Positions 46,001 through 56,732 are shown, counted from the stretch's first letter. The stretch: 64,000 nucleotides of DNA from Tribonema minus (GCA_017506865.1 JAFCMP010000535.1:558001-622000); one strand, 5' to 3'. A program made the numbers and translations. The notes: generated by a model from the sequence alone, not told the origin.

Positions 46001-49000
46001 GTTGACGCTCGTGTCCAAAAGCGGGGGTGTTCAGCCACACAGTGTGTACACTGCATGTACACTCATTGGCGCCGCTTCTGTCAACCTGGGGTGTGTCTGG
46101 AGTGCCCAACTTCAAGGTCAACTTGAAAATAACACCAACTACACATTCAACTTGAACTGCCTGGGTCAGTGCCATAACTTCAAGTTCAACTTGAACATAC
46201 CTGAGTCAGATCCGTCCACCGCGGCTCCAGCGCCTCCCCCAACAGCCGGCTCTGCTCGCCCAGGCGCGTGGCGATGGCAGAGAACGCCGCTTCCACCTCC
46301 TGCAGGGGTACGTAGGTATGCACACATATAAGAAGCATGAATTCAGTGTATGCTCCAGATTTCATGCAGTTGAAGCAATAAAAGTGCATCGCGCGCAAGT
46401 GCATCATGATGATCGATACAGTATGACAAAATGACTTCACGGCGGAGAACGCCGCTTCCACCTCCTGCAGGGGTACGTAGGTGTGCATGCGGATAATAGT
46501 ACAAATTCAGTGATCCAGTTTCTCTGTTATTTCGAAAGACGAGGCAAATTCGATGGATGTGCATCGCGCGCATGTGCATTATCATATGCATATGACGGCG
46601 GAGAGCGCCTGCAGGTGCAGGTGCGCATGCATATATGAAATCACGGTTTCCTTCAAAGTTGAAGTAAGGGTATGAGGTGTGCATCCGTGCACATAACTGC
46701 ATCTTGATGACACATAATATATTATCCTGTCAAATAAATAAATGATACAATATCACAGATACCACTCCTGAGGTGCAGTGCAAAGGCTTGTTGCCAGACA
46801 GACCATCAAAGAAATTGGTGAGTACCGCACTCATCATCATGACCACTGTCAGATCTTGCTCTGCGCAGCGGTGTGCTGCAGCAGCACAAGCAGGCCTGGG
46901 TGGGCACGGCGCTAGGGCAAAGCCTCGTGGCGCAACTGTCAACTTCAAGTTTGAGTGCTTGAAATAGCTGAAACGAGGACTGCCGGTCCGTGAGATCGAG
47001 CACTGCTCTAACAGGCGCAATCACAGCGGCTGCAGCTTGGAGGCTGCGTGCATGAGGCTCGCCTCGACCCCACCTCTGATGATGCAACGCAAGCAGCAGC
47101 TGCAACTGAAAGCGTCCGCGAGTACGCGCTGCGAGTTTGAAACTAAATGATGACAGCGCCAGTCACCTACGAATATTTTCCCAACTTTTTGAAGAGGTAT
47201 CCTGCCTTGCCCGCAGCTTGTCCACCTGGTGCTCGAGGTGCGGGACTGCGCAGCGGGAGCCTCCATCTTCCCAGCTTTGTAAGGACTTCAATAACTAACT
47301 CAACTGTGGACTTGCCTGCTTCTGCGTCCGTTCCGCCACCTCGTTCGGACTCCAGGTGCGAGACCCCCTCCCATTAACTTCAACACCCATTCAACTTCAA
47401 TCAACACTTCAACAGCAGACTCTCCTGCTTCTGCCCACAGCTCCTCCACCTGACACTCGCGGTGCACCAGCAGCCCCTCCATCCAATGAAGACAACCCTA
47501 AACTGTTTTTAAGTTTTAGAAAAACTTCAAAAGGAGACTTGCCTGCTTCTGCGCCCGCAGCTGGCACTCCAGGTGCGCGAGCCGCTCCGTCCAGCTACAA
47601 CACCAGACAGACTTCAACAAACACTTCAACAGCAGACTCGCGGTATGGCTTGCGAGGTGTCCGTCCAGTCAAGACAACCCTAAACTTCAAAAAGAGCTTC
47701 TGCAGGCGACTCGCCTGCTTCTGCGCCCGCAGCTTCTCCACCTGGCACTCCAGGCGCATGAGCCTCTCCATCAAGTTTAGGCGCCACAAAACTCTAACAA
47801 AAACTTCAACAAGGCTTCAACGCGCGACTCACCTGCTTCTGCGCCCGCAGCTCCTCCACCTGACACTCCAGGTGCGCGAGCCGCTCCGTCAGGTTCGGCG
47901 CCGCCGCCACCGTCGCCTCTGCTTCCTCCTCCTCCTGCGGCGGCTCCTGTCCCAGCAAGCGCGCGAGCGCTGCCACTTCCGCGCGCGTGTGCGCCAGGCT
48001 CGCTACGAACTGGTCCCGCACGCTCTCCTCCTCCCTTATCTGCGCAGTGATGCGAGGGCGGGGCGGATGGGGTGAGCGCTTGCAGTAGGGGCAGAGCTCT
48101 TGAAATTTTCAATTTACTTAGTTGTAGTTGCGGCAAGCACCTGAAGTAGGAGGGAGGGAGGGGTACAGAGCAGGGTGTTGAAGCTGTAGTTGTGGCGGTC
48201 GGTCAGCAAGCGGATGTCGTTTCCGCTCCTTGCTGATCTGCAGCACTGCACAGATGCGCCGCTCCAACGAGGACCACTCACATACAGCAAATGCTGATAC
48301 CGGGGGGGGAGCTACCGCGAAGCGATGCACAGGGTTGACAGCACTGCCGCCTCGCACCGCGTGCGCGCCAAAAGGCGGTTGCACGCGCTGTGTCGCTACG
48401 ATCGAGTCATGAATTGGGCCAACGCAGTTATTCAATCCAAATGTGTCACCAGGGTGTACAGCACAGACTTGAACGAGGAGCACTCCAGCCTCGGACTTGG
48501 CGTCTGTGACACACAAATATGCTGAGACTGCTCGCTGCCCTGCCATTGTGACGTCTTATAGATCGCTTGGCTGCGCTGTCGTTCCCTTCGAGTGCGTCAA
48601 GAGAACATGCACGACGTGGATTTGTGTGCAAATGCAGGTTGTGGCCAGTGCTACCGTGTGTGATGTGTCCCCTTGTCTGCACGCAGCTGCTGGAACCCAA
48701 CACAACACTTGTTGTCCTCTGCAACAACAGGTGGCCAGTGCTACAATGTGTGATGTGTCACCTTGTCTGCGCACAGCCGCTGGAAGCCAACACAAAATGT
48801 GATTTCTCTATGATATTAGGTTCTGCTACCGTGTGTGATGTAACACCTTGTCTGCACACAACCGCTGAAACCCAACACAAAATGTGATATATTCTCTGTG
48901 ATTGTGCTACTGTGTGTCATATGTCACCTTGTCTGCACACAGCCGCTGGAACCCCGCCATGAGCCCCTCCAACTGCCGGTGCTTCTCGTCCGTGCTGTAT

Positions 49001-49729
49001 CCGACCTGAATGGGGGTGGTAGTTGGGCGCGAGAGAGCAGCATAAAGCCTTTGTATTGAGCGCAACTTCACTTCAGGAGTTTGATCCACAATTTGGGTGG
49101 GGATGTTCAGCACGAGAGAGCAGCATGAACTTTGTATTGAGCGCAACTTCAACTTCACTTCCGCAACTTGATGATCTTGATCCTCATGGTAAGCAGTTGA
49201 AGTTTTACTGTCAGTTGAGGACGAAGCATGTCACAGCATCTACACAATAGTGACACACTAGCTAGGGTTGCTGTGGAGTCAGCTGAAAAGCTGTTGGGGA
49301 TACCTCTTGGGTGTACTACATGTTGATGTGCTCAGAGTACGAGACGTGCAGTGCCTGAAGGAAAGACAACAGATGCAAAGCACTTGCAAAAGTCCAGTTT
49401 GTGTGGGAAAAGGTACAGGCCAACGGATGTTGCAATCCTGTGAGAGCCGTAGCACAAACCTCACCGCCGCTGCGCAAGGCCTGCAGCTCAAGCACTCTGA
49501 TGATAGCGCATTATGCTGCTGCGGCTTACATCGAAACGAGGCCTGAACAGCATATGTACCCTTCAACATTGCTTGCGTTAGCGCGTATGGCGTATCCACG
49601 TGCTCATCGCGGTATGTTTCTAATAATCACCTCATCCCACACGGTCTCGAGATGGCGGGAGGTCTCCGTGGCTAAGATGACCAGTGCATTGGCTATGCGC
49701 TCGCCGCCTCCCTCCTTTTCCTCTTTCAT
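30613..49729 (-). CDS. MAP65/Ase1/PRC1-family microtubule-bundling protein, 15 exons
   Basis: Proteins of this family cross-link antiparallel microtubules in the spindle midzone or phragmoplast. Exons: 49729-49631, 49005-48928, 48039-47833, 46299-46201, 44249-44179, 39796-39724, 39022-38888, 38116-38045, 37728-37604, 37004-36839, 35887-35756, 34846-34748, 34088-33963, 32465-32322 and 31212-30613. All are GT/AG and phase compatible, giving 741 residues. The ATG at 49729 gives MKEEKEGGGERIANALVI. Family landmarks are HLETVWDEVGYSTDEKHRQL (N-terminal dimerisation helix), ERLAHLECQVEELRAQKQ, SPDTVGITLDALSE, LSLWQQLEVPQEEQEAF, KEAAMSRL..LAALWLELGV, KDPNRLK, KRVKKRLPKL (microtubule-binding spectrin region) and WEDAHGGAFEWHGKRYLDRI. 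The Gly/Ser-rich tail of about 200 residues is likely disordered and basic in part. Nearly every intron holds degenerate exon-edge copies. Confidence 0.88.
32630..33172 (-). repeat. Four upstream copies of the MAP65 exon 14 5' edge
   Basis: Copies at about 33172-33120 (EAIKKLEKQRSLHA), 33010-32962 (AKLKLEKQQSLLS), 32905-32848 (KAKKKLEKQHSLHAV) and 32672-32630 (EAIKKLDKQRSL) repeat the start of the real exon (DAKKKLEKQQSLHAV, from 32465). Each keeps an AG acceptor. Donors are poor, so they are probably decoys, although small cassette exons are possible. Confidence 0.8.
33181..33330. repeat. Degenerate gatgatgacc-type simple repeat
   Basis: Variants of gatgatgacc and tgatggtgacc repeat in MAP65 intron 13 between two groups of exon-edge copies. 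Confidence 0.6.
33355..33880 (-). repeat. About four downstream copies of the MAP65 exon 13 3' edge
   Basis: Degenerate copies of the exon end (EEEYNAVKDSVKLAK plus donor) lie at about 33880-33812, 33720-33640, 33620-33515 and 33425-33355. The last still reads WEFSESVKLANV. The real exon ends at 33963. Each copy contains the reverse complement of accttggccagcttgac or a variant. Confidence 0.75.
35487..35692 (-). repeat. Two downstream copies of the MAP65 exon 11 3' edge
   Basis: Copies at about 35692-35622 (nearly intact, covering LERIEELTVEKDPNRLK) and 35560-35487 (more decayed) follow the real exon, which ends at 35756. The donor sequence is kept in each. Confidence 0.85.
36490..37300 (-). 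repeat. Copies flanking MAP65 exon 10 on both sides
   Basis: Exon 10 occupies 37004-36839. Copies of its 5' edge (AKEAAMSRLVVRERERL region) lie upstream at about 37120-37047 and 37300-37258. Copies of its 3' edge (GTCSDTELQAHV region) lie downstream at about 36720-36622 and 36570-36490. This is the clearest two-sided case. Confidence 0.85.
37437..37495 (-). repeat. Downstream copy of the MAP65 exon 9 3' edge
   Basis: The sequence cacctgagcctcttgagcac followed by tgcttcgccagccctga repeats the exon 9 end and donor (tacctgagcctcttgagctc at 37,601). Confidence 0.85.
38190..38393 (+). repeat. Interstitial telomere-type tracts
   Basis: TTAGGG units (about three) at 38,193-38,210 and (about six in two blocks) at 38,340-38,391 lie in MAP65 intron 7. 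Confidence 0.8.
39978..40010 (+). repeat. (TG)n(AG)n microsatellite
   Basis: About nine TG units are followed by about seven AG units, in MAP65 intron 5. Confidence 0.9.
40330..41060 (-). repeat. Interspersed repeat family, copy 2, with internal direct duplication
   Basis: Segments 40,346-40,499 and 40,717-40,865 are near-identical direct repeats (caagctttg through cccagcacctcc). The central part, 40,565-40,709, recurs at 43,847-43,989. The right part, 40,870-40,990, is similar in inverted orientation to 5,220-5,300. It lies inside MAP65 intron 5. Confidence 0.75.
41590..43270. repeat. Higher-order tandem repeat, A-B-A'-B' units of about 940 bp
   Basis: Block A (caagcgcaggtctgcgtgaa...) occurs at about 41,592 and 42,533. 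Block B (aaagcgcagggtctgcattc...) occurs at about 41,990 and 42,924. A and B are themselves related, so four copies of an about 390-550-bp unit are present. Open frames in them are short and no product is recognised. The array fills much of MAP65 intron 5. Confidence 0.75.
43845..43990 (-). repeat. Interspersed repeat family, copy 3 (partial)
   Basis: This is a 145-bp near-identical copy of 40,565-40,709 in the same orientation (ctttcaactgtgcctaccag through ctacgcctggtcccc). Confidence 0.85.
44005..44400 (-). repeat. Copies flanking MAP65 exon 5
   Basis: The real exon 5 is 44249-44179 (DLTAARLETLKLKDLELEGA...). An almost exact copy lacking the exon end lies upstream at 44400-44340 and a decayed copy lies downstream at 44045-44005. 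Only the middle copy has both an acceptor and a phase-compatible donor. Confidence 0.8.
44690..44960. repeat. Telomere-like tracts and a 30-33-bp self-complementary tandem repeat
   Basis: CCCTAA-type tracts at 44,694-44,760 are followed by about five units of a repeat (44,808-44,955) that contains TTAGGGTTGG and then CTAACCCTACCCC, that is, both telomere strands head to head. Each unit could fold into a hairpin. The unit also has ggatct and aagctt sites. Confidence 0.8.
46440..46620 (-). repeat. Upstream copies of the MAP65 exon 4 5' edge
   Basis: A near-exact copy at 46,440-46,485 and a weaker one at 46,592-46,620 repeat the acceptor and EVEAAFSA start of exon 4 (from 46299). Confidence 0.85.
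47200..47772 (-). repeat. At least five downstream copies of the MAP65 exon 3 3' edge
   Basis: Degenerate copies of the HLECQVEELRAQKQ coding end plus donor lie at about 47772-47711 (RLECQVEKLRAQKQ), 47597-47540, 47487-47427, 47360-47308 and 47245-47200. Spacing is about 110-170 bases and decay generally increases with distance from the real exon end at 47833. Confidence 0.85.
48653..48880 (-). repeat. Three downstream copies of the MAP65 exon 2 3' edge
   Basis: Copies at about 48880-48838, 48790-48745 and 48700-48653 repeat the RLCADK end with its gtg donor (tgtcaccttgtctgc on the plus strand). They are spaced about 92 bases apart. The real exon ends at 48928. Confidence 0.85.
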
Positions 49730-51122
49730 GTCCTCACTGCGTGTAGCCCGCCAGCTCCGTTACTCACGCTGTAAAAGTTTGGTGCTCAATTGAATGGGAG
49801 TGACAGTTTGTGGCGATGCTGAGTCCTGCACGCCCTCCAGTGCCAGCGCAGCTTCTGGCAGTATGCTTAGACGTATCGCGCCGACGCTGTTCGGTTAGTG
49901 CTGCGATTCAACTGCCTGCGTTTTGTGTAATGGCGACGGTGAGCTGCGGCACATACTGCAAAAAGTGGCAGTTGGTGAATGATTGAATGCGATGTTGAAG
50001 CAGGACCAACTGCCATCAAATGAACGACTGACTATTCTGCTTGGCTAAAGTGTGCAGCCATGCACACAGACTGTGATCATGTATCAAGCGGGCTCGCTGT
50101 GATCACGAAGCTAAAATAGCGGCGCAATCATCACTGCTCTTTTGTTGGGGATGTACTTTTTATTAATTCTCGCTCAGGGCGCGAAAAAGCCCAGACAATT
50201 GGCATCTAGCTGTTAGGGATCTACATGTCGTATGACAGTCTGAAAGTGTCGCAACGACAACCACTCAAACGCCGCCGCCGCCAAATGGCATCTCGGGGTC
50301 CTCCTCTACGTCCTCCTCCATGTGCCCCCCCCCCCTGGATTCTGCCATGTGTGTCATGACACGGCCAGAGTTGGGGATGTACTTGTGCGTTACGGTGCAG
50401 TTCAACAAAACATTGACAGAAGATCGCACTTGCTGCAAGAGCACGTCATCATTGCATCGCAAATTCAAATCGTGCTCAAGTTTGCCAAATGGCCGCGTCT
50501 CTCGTTCCGCCTTGTGCACTACCGCCTGCGCCCGACATCGCACACAGCACAAAACCGCAACAAGCCGCAAAATGCAACAGAACAAATACGACGCACACTG
50601 ACAGAGAACAAAAGCTCTCAAACGAGGGTACATTACACATGCAAGGCGAATGCGGCAGCAGCAGAACAGGGGGGCTAAGCTACTGATAACCCAACCTTGT
50701 CTCTCTACGGGAGCGCACGCGATCTTAACTTACTGCTCTCTGTCCGATAAAAATGACCCTCTCACTCGCCCTGACCGCCGCACACGGCTGGGCCGGCTTC
50801 ACACCACACACACGCACACGCACATCTACATGAAGCGCTACTTGAGTGCTACACCAGAGTGTTGATCTGCCAATAAACGCCATTGCCGCAGCCGCCGCTG
50901 ACATGTGCTATGGCATCTCGGCGCTGCCGCCGCGCGCTGAGCTTTGCCATCGACTGCGTCCACACGCGCAAGAGGCGCCAGTGGCAGGTGCAGCGCTCAG
51001 ACAGCTCGCTAATAGCACGCATCTCTCCGCCAATTTCTCCCCGCCCCCAACTCCGCCTCTCGTTCCCTTTTTGACATGGCCCCGCTTGCTGCTCGGCTTG
51101 CTCGCGTGCCGTGGAGGCAGTT
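49730..51122. other. Intergenic region between the TPR gene end and the MAP65 start
   Basis: No gene is recognised. A 45-bp segment at 50,158-50,200 (around ctcagggcgcgaaaaagccc) recurs at 44,068-44,112. The MAP65 promoter should lie in the first few hundred bases, but no motif stands out. Confidence 0.5.
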
Positions 51123-54100
51123 TCAGAGCGCCGCCGCGTGTATCCCCGCGTGGCACACGGCAATGTTCTGGCGCGTCAGCTCGGCGCTCATGCGCGGGTT
51201 TATGGACACCACCTGCCATTGCACATGCAGCGATTTTGCCACAGTCGGGTGCACACGGAAGGCGTCAGCAGCGGCGGCGGCGGCGCACGGTCGGCTGTGA
51301 GTGCATGGTTACTTTTGGCTACATGCTGTTACAAGTGCCGATGTTTGCAGCCGATGCAGACGGGCCTTCGCGCGCGTGCGCAGGCACAGCGGCAATGCAC
51401 GCAGCACATCCACAGGTGATCGCATGCATGACCTGAATATGCCACATTGTGCCCGATGGACCTTTATGTGCGCCCCAGGTGTTGTCGATGCAACGCATGT
51501 GCAGTCGTACAGGTACCGGATGCATTGGATCGATGACACCTGGGCGCCTATTGACCATGGGGGGGGGAGGGGGCTGTTGCAGTTGCAGCAGAATGCAGTT
51601 GCAGCAGAACCAGCTTGCCACTGACATACTTCAACCAAGAGGAGCAAAGAGGCATGAGTGATTACACATTGCCTGCATTCTGTGTCCCCAATAGGTGGTG
51701 ATGCTCACCTTTTCCAGCAGCGGCAGGGCGCCCGCGTAGTCGTGCCGCCGCATGCGCAGGATCGCCAGGCCGTTCAGCGCGCCAAAGTGCCTGCGCGCAG
51801 CGGCGATGGGCACCAGCGGCAGCGGTTAGCAGCAGCAGCAGCAGCGCGCTGCAACACCAGCAGTTGCAGCAGCAATCAGCATCAGCAGCAGCGCGCAGCA
51901 CCGGCACCAGCGCAGGGCAGCAACAGTAGCTCACATCACGGGCAGCAGCGGCCGGCGCCGGTCAAGTTGCGCATGCACGCATTTCCTCCAAATTGAAGTT
52001 CGGCAAGCTTGATGTTCTATCTGTTGCATTCAGAAGACTTCTAAATCTGCAGAGCGTCTGATGTTGAGCACAAATCAAGCATGAACATTTTAAGACTTTG
52101 GGGATTTTTGAGAGCAGTCCCTGTCGCCGCTGCCGGCGCCGTGCTCGTTGGCGCCGCGGCAAACATGCGGCTTCAGAGCGCTGCCGCAACGTATATCACT
52201 GATCACCACATGTGCATACCTAAGAGACGCGCGTGCGTAACGCCCACCTCAGCTACAGTACACACCTCGGCTCAAGCTCCAGCACCCTGGCTGCCTCCGC
52301 CTCGCTGTCGGCGAGCCGCCCCGCGAGGAACAAAGCAGTGCTCAGGCGGTTGCGGCCCTCCGCGTGCAACGGGTCCAGCGCGACGGCGCGGCGGAGCGCT
52401 GCCACCGCCGCCACGCAGTTCTGGCGCGCCATGTGGTTGGCGGCGTCCTCCAGGGCCTTGACGACCTCCTGATGGGTGGGTGGGTGGGGGGGGGGGGGGG
52501 GGGGGGGATCAGTGTACTTGCACATGCGAAAGTGAGTGTGTGTATTCGAAAGCTTTTGCCGCAACCAAGCAAATCTATGCAGTTCTGGCACGCCATGTGG
52601 TTGGTGGCGTCCTCCAGGGCCTTGACGACCTCCGGGGGGGGGGGGGGGGCGGCGAGGGGAAAGGGGGGGAACCGTTAGGGGAGGGGGACGGCGGGTCAGC
52701 GCACATGTAGTGTGTGCATTTCTGCCGAAAATAAGTGCGAGAGGAATGGGCAGCAACAGATTTGGGAATCGGTACCAACAGCATTTGGGAGTGCAATGGA
52801 AGGCCTGAGCGCTGGTGAAGCTACCATGCAGTTCCATGTAGTTCTGGCACGCCATCGGCTCACAAAGTTTCATAAATACAGAGGGAATCGAGGCCAGCAG
52901 TCACAAAATCCTCATGGCAGTTTCAGCTGGTCCATACGTACTCCTGAGCAATGCGGCGTCCCAGCGTCTGCCGCAGTGCGCACGACGTCATTCATTCAAG
53001 TCCACGCCGACAAATAACAAGACGGTTCTCTCAACCTTGTGAGTGATGGCCGGCTGACAAATCTCAACAAGTGGGAATCAATGCGATTTACCAGATGGTT
53101 GCCTCATTCTTGTAAGTGATGACCGGCTTACAAACTCGTCAAAAAGTGGGAATTCGTGGCCAGTACTCACAGGGTCCTTGTGGCAGTTCCAGCTGGTCCA
53201 GATGTACTCCTGAGCGATGGCGGCGAGCGCGGGATCCGCGGCCGTGCGCACAATGTCAAACAGGCAGTCCACCAGCACGCCGCGGCGCCCCTCGCAGAAC
53301 CAGCGCCGCATGGTGCGCATGAGCTGGCGCGTCACCTGTTGAAGACGCAAGAGCAGACGCGCAGCAGTGATTGAGAATGGGAGGGGGGTTGTTGCATCGG
53401 CACACCCAGCGAGCTTCGCACGGTGCGCATGAGCTGGCGCATCACCTGCTGAAGATGCAAGAGCAGCACGCGTGCAGCGCGTGAGCGCAAGTGCAGCGTC
53501 TGTTGAGGATGCAACAGCAGCACACGTGCAGCGCGTGAGCGCAAGTACAGCGAGTCAGACAGTGTTGCAGCGGCAGAACCAGCGCCGCATGGTGCGCATG
53601 AGCTGGCGCGTCACCTGTTGAAGAAGCACGCAGACGCGCGTGAGTGCAGGCCTCCCCAGATAAATCAGCAACTGTATCTCACACCCTTGAGAACTCGAAC
53701 ATTGCATTTGTATCTCTCATTCATTCATCATGGCCTGCCCAGTCGAATCAACAACCATATGCGATGAATCAACAACCGTATCTCAAACATCTGAATACTT
53801 TACTGCTTTTGTGCTCACCATTTCTTCGGTGCTCTGTTCCAGGTCGGCCAGGCCGGCCGGCGGAGCGCTGCCACCGATGGGGACGAGCGCTGCTGCCATC
53901 TGCCCTGCCGTCGCTGCGTCCAGCTGCGCCAGCAGACACACCATAATGTATGGAAAAGGACATGAGCCGCGTGTGCCAGTGAGTTCTCATCCGGACATGT
54001 AAGGAGAAACAAGTGAGACGCATGTGTCAGTCAGTTTCCATCCAGGTGCACCAGCAAACACGCCAACAGGTGTGTTTTGAGACGCGCATACCATTCACTA

Positions 54101-56310
54101 TTCGTGGTCAACAACGGTCATGAGAGTTGACATACGCGTGGGACGACGCGTCACGACATGGCAAGATGGCGTACGTCCGTGCATGGGTGTGGCGCGCAGT
54201 CAATGATGACGGTGTTGATGACAGTGTTGTGATGCTCTGATCAGGGATAATGGCGCCTGCTTTTGAGTGCTATGGCGCATCCCAGCAGACACGCACTACT
54301 ATAGTGCCAATGAGTGACTCGCAGTGCAACCGAGTGACTCGCAATGCAACCGAGTGACTTGCAATGCAACCAAGTGACTCGCACCTGCCGGTCCCTCAGC
54401 TCCAGCTGCTGATACAGCGCCCACAGCGCAGACAGCAGCGAGAGCGTGTGCGCTTCCTCCTCCGCCGCCGCTGCCGCCGCGGCAGCGGCGGCGCTGGCGG
54501 CAGCTGCTGCCGAGGGCCCTGCTGCCGGTGCGCCGCCGCCCTGTGATGTGCGCAATGCAGCGCATGAGCTTTACTGTATGTTGTGCAGAAGCACTGCCAG
54601 ATGATACCGGGCCAGATACTCCGCAGAGACTCGCAAACCACAGTGAATCGATGAGTCAGTATGGTGCACTGCAGTTCAGGAGTTCCTCAAGGTGCAGCTT
54701 CCTACACATGCAACAGCGCCTTTCTTAGCCAAAAAAATATCGCGCAGTACTTCGGCAGCGAGGCAGCGAACTCCAACACGAACTCCACTACGAGCTTCAA
54801 CAACGACATTAATGTTCAGTGCGATGCATCGATTGCTTGACTACTGATACTTCACGTCAGCGCATGTGGCTTGCGCAGCGAGCACTGCCTGCATCGAGCC
54901 TGATCAACCCCTGACCCTAACCCTAACCCTAACCCTAACCAAAAATCACGGCGGCGGGCGCCTACGCGTCCCCGTGCTGTGGCGTGTGTCACCATCAGCA
55001 GTGCAACTGGCTGCTGTACAGGGGGTGCCCTGCAGACATGGGAGGCGTGCGCAATTACAACAGAAGCGCCAGAATCTCCAGGTGCGTCAACGCGCGCAGC
55101 CTTGCGAACTTCAAGTGCGCTGCGCATTCGTCCACTCCAGATGAGGCACGCATTGCAGCAGCGGAAGCGGCGTTGCGGGCATGCTGCTTGAGGGGCGCTC
55201 GCCAACAAAACTGCAAGCACAACCTCAACTCTAACATACTGGTGACGCCCCCCCATGGGCCGCACGCTCACCTCCGTCGCAGCGACGGGTTGCTTGGAGC
55301 CGGTGGTCCGGCCACCTGCAGCGCATGACAGTCGGCGAGCATAGAAAAATACGCAGTGAGGTAATTGCATCATAACGCGATGCGATGGCCAAATAAATCT
55401 GCGACAGCCGCGCAGCAACAAGCTGTCATGCGGGTAGCACGGCTCAGGCAGCAGCGCTGACCGCGCTGCGTGTCCGGTGCTCTGGCCGCCCTCAGCGCAT
55501 GACGGGAGTCGCACGCACAGAGTAAAAGCGCTGAGATTGCGCAGATGGTGTACACGATGGCCAAGTAAACTATGATGGCCACTCAGCGACAGGCTGTCAG
55601 CGGGTAGCCGGGCTTTGGCAGCAGCGCTGACCGTGCTGCGTGTCTGGTGCTCTGGCCGACTGCAGCACATAACGGGAGGCGTGCGCGCAGAGAGAACTCT
55701 GCAGAAGACATTCAAGATGGCCTACTTGAAGTAAACAACGATGGCCACTCAACGCGCCAGCTAGTAGATGTAGGTAAATAGCCCCTGAGCTCCAGCGTCA
55801 AGCAACTGAGCCATACAGCCTGACGGTCTTCGCATCACTATCCTGACAGACCGAATGCAAGACGAGAGCCACTTCAGCCGGCCAGGCAGGGACAGGGGGC
55901 GCCACCTGCACGGACTGGCGCCATGGCGACCTTGACGGTGTCTGCCGGCCTGAAACGCAAACCACTAGATTGAACATAGAGGGCATGAGACCCCCAGAGC
56001 CACAGCGAATCGAGAGGAGCGGTGCCTGCAGGAGGCGGCGTCGTGGCGGCCTTGACGGCATCCACAAACAGACAAAAATTTCCATCTATGTGCATGTACA
56101 TTCCTGCACACAAGGGAGAAATGCGGAGGAGGGCATGGGACCCCACACAAACAGCGAAGTCCAAAGGGCGGTACCTGCGGGAAATGGCGTTGTGGCGGCC
56201 TTGACGGCGCCCGCGAGCAGCTCCAGCAGGCCGTTGAGGACGAGCGAGTCGGCATGCGCGGGGTGCGCCGCCAGCGCCGCCTCCACCTGGCCGTGCATGA
56301 AGGCGGCCAC
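51123..56310 (-). CDS. TPR-repeat protein (C-terminal part of a larger exon chain)
   Basis: Exons: 56310-56175, 55315-55272, 54540-54385, 53923-53819, 53335-53171, 52468-52266 and 51790-51709, with compatible phases, then a final exon ending at the TGA 51125-51123 whose acceptor I cannot place in phase. The sequence shows VAAFMHGQVEAALAAHP...LVLNGLLELLAG, an Ala-rich linker, VLVDCLFDIVRTAADPALAA, YIWTSWNCHKDPEVVKALED, then TPR motifs VAALRRAVALDPLHAEGRNR, LSTALFLAGRLADSEAEAAR and RHFGALNGLAILRMRRHDYA. The IW..W...PEV block followed by these TPRs matches a TPR family common in alphaproteobacteria and also seen in plants and algae, so the protein may be organellar in origin. The role is a protein-binding scaffold; partners are unknown. 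The upstream exons of the next feature join in phase, so this may not be a separate gene. Confidence 0.7.
52582..52862 (-). repeat. Upstream copies of the TPR exon 52468-52266 5' edge
   Basis: A near-exact copy of the exon start (VVKALEDAANHMARQN) lies at 52,582-52,633, with an adjoining G-run like that beside the real exon. A short remnant lies at 52,840-52,862. The duplicated G-runs (52,487 and 52,636) mark the same unit. Confidence 0.8.
52905..53625 (-). repeat. Copies flanking TPR-gene exon 53335-53171
   Basis: Copies of the 5' edge (VTRQLMRTMRRWF region) lie upstream at about 53,405-53,455 and 53,575-53,625. A copy of the 3' edge lies downstream at about 52,905-52,960. Intron segments 53,035-53,100 and 53,105-53,165 also repeat. 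Confidence 0.8.
54911..54941 (-). repeat. Interstitial telomere-type tract (CCCTAA)
   Basis: About five CCCTAA units lie in the intron between exons 55315-55272 and 54540-54385. Confidence 0.85.
55480..56065 (-). repeat. Exon-edge copies around exons 56310-56175 and 55315-55272
   Basis: Copies of the 3' edge of exon 56310-56175 (AVKAATTPFPAG) lie at about 56,020-56,065 and 55,900-55,945. Copies of the 5' edge of exon 55315-55272 lie upstream at about 55,480-55,505 and 55,645-55,680. Confidence 0.7.
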
Positions 56311-56732
56311 CTGCGCACCGCGGCACAGCGACGGCGACGGGCGGAGGCATACTTGCTGAGCGATGCGTGGTGGTGCATTTGCAAGAGCGGCACAACGACG
56401 GGCGGAGGCGAGTTGCAACGTTCGTTTACCAGGGACAACAAGGGGTGTAGTGCGTGGGTCACCGCGCGCAGCAGACAGACCGCGTCCGAGATGCGTTGCA
56501 TTCTGTTACAGTAGGCAGCCTTTCGTTCAGAGCTTCACCGCAATAGAAGCAGAATGCGTGCGCGTGCTGTGGCGCTCATTCCCCCCCCCCCACAAGAAAC
56601 CGGCCCCTGACTACCGCAAGTAGCATCTACACGACTACGTGTTGCAGGTCCTATTTGCAACACCTCCTCAGTATATATATGCTCAGAAATGTTGTATGCA
56701 TGTGTTGTATATAGATGGCAACGCGCGCGCAC

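Noticed and set aside
47356-48075. Plus-strand frame of 239 codons
   Set aside because: It is the antisense of MAP65 exon 3 and its edge copies; the minus strand carries the family motifs.
50265-50678. Open frames on both strands near 50.3-50.7 kb
   Set aside because: No recognisable motif and no splice context; treated as intergenic.
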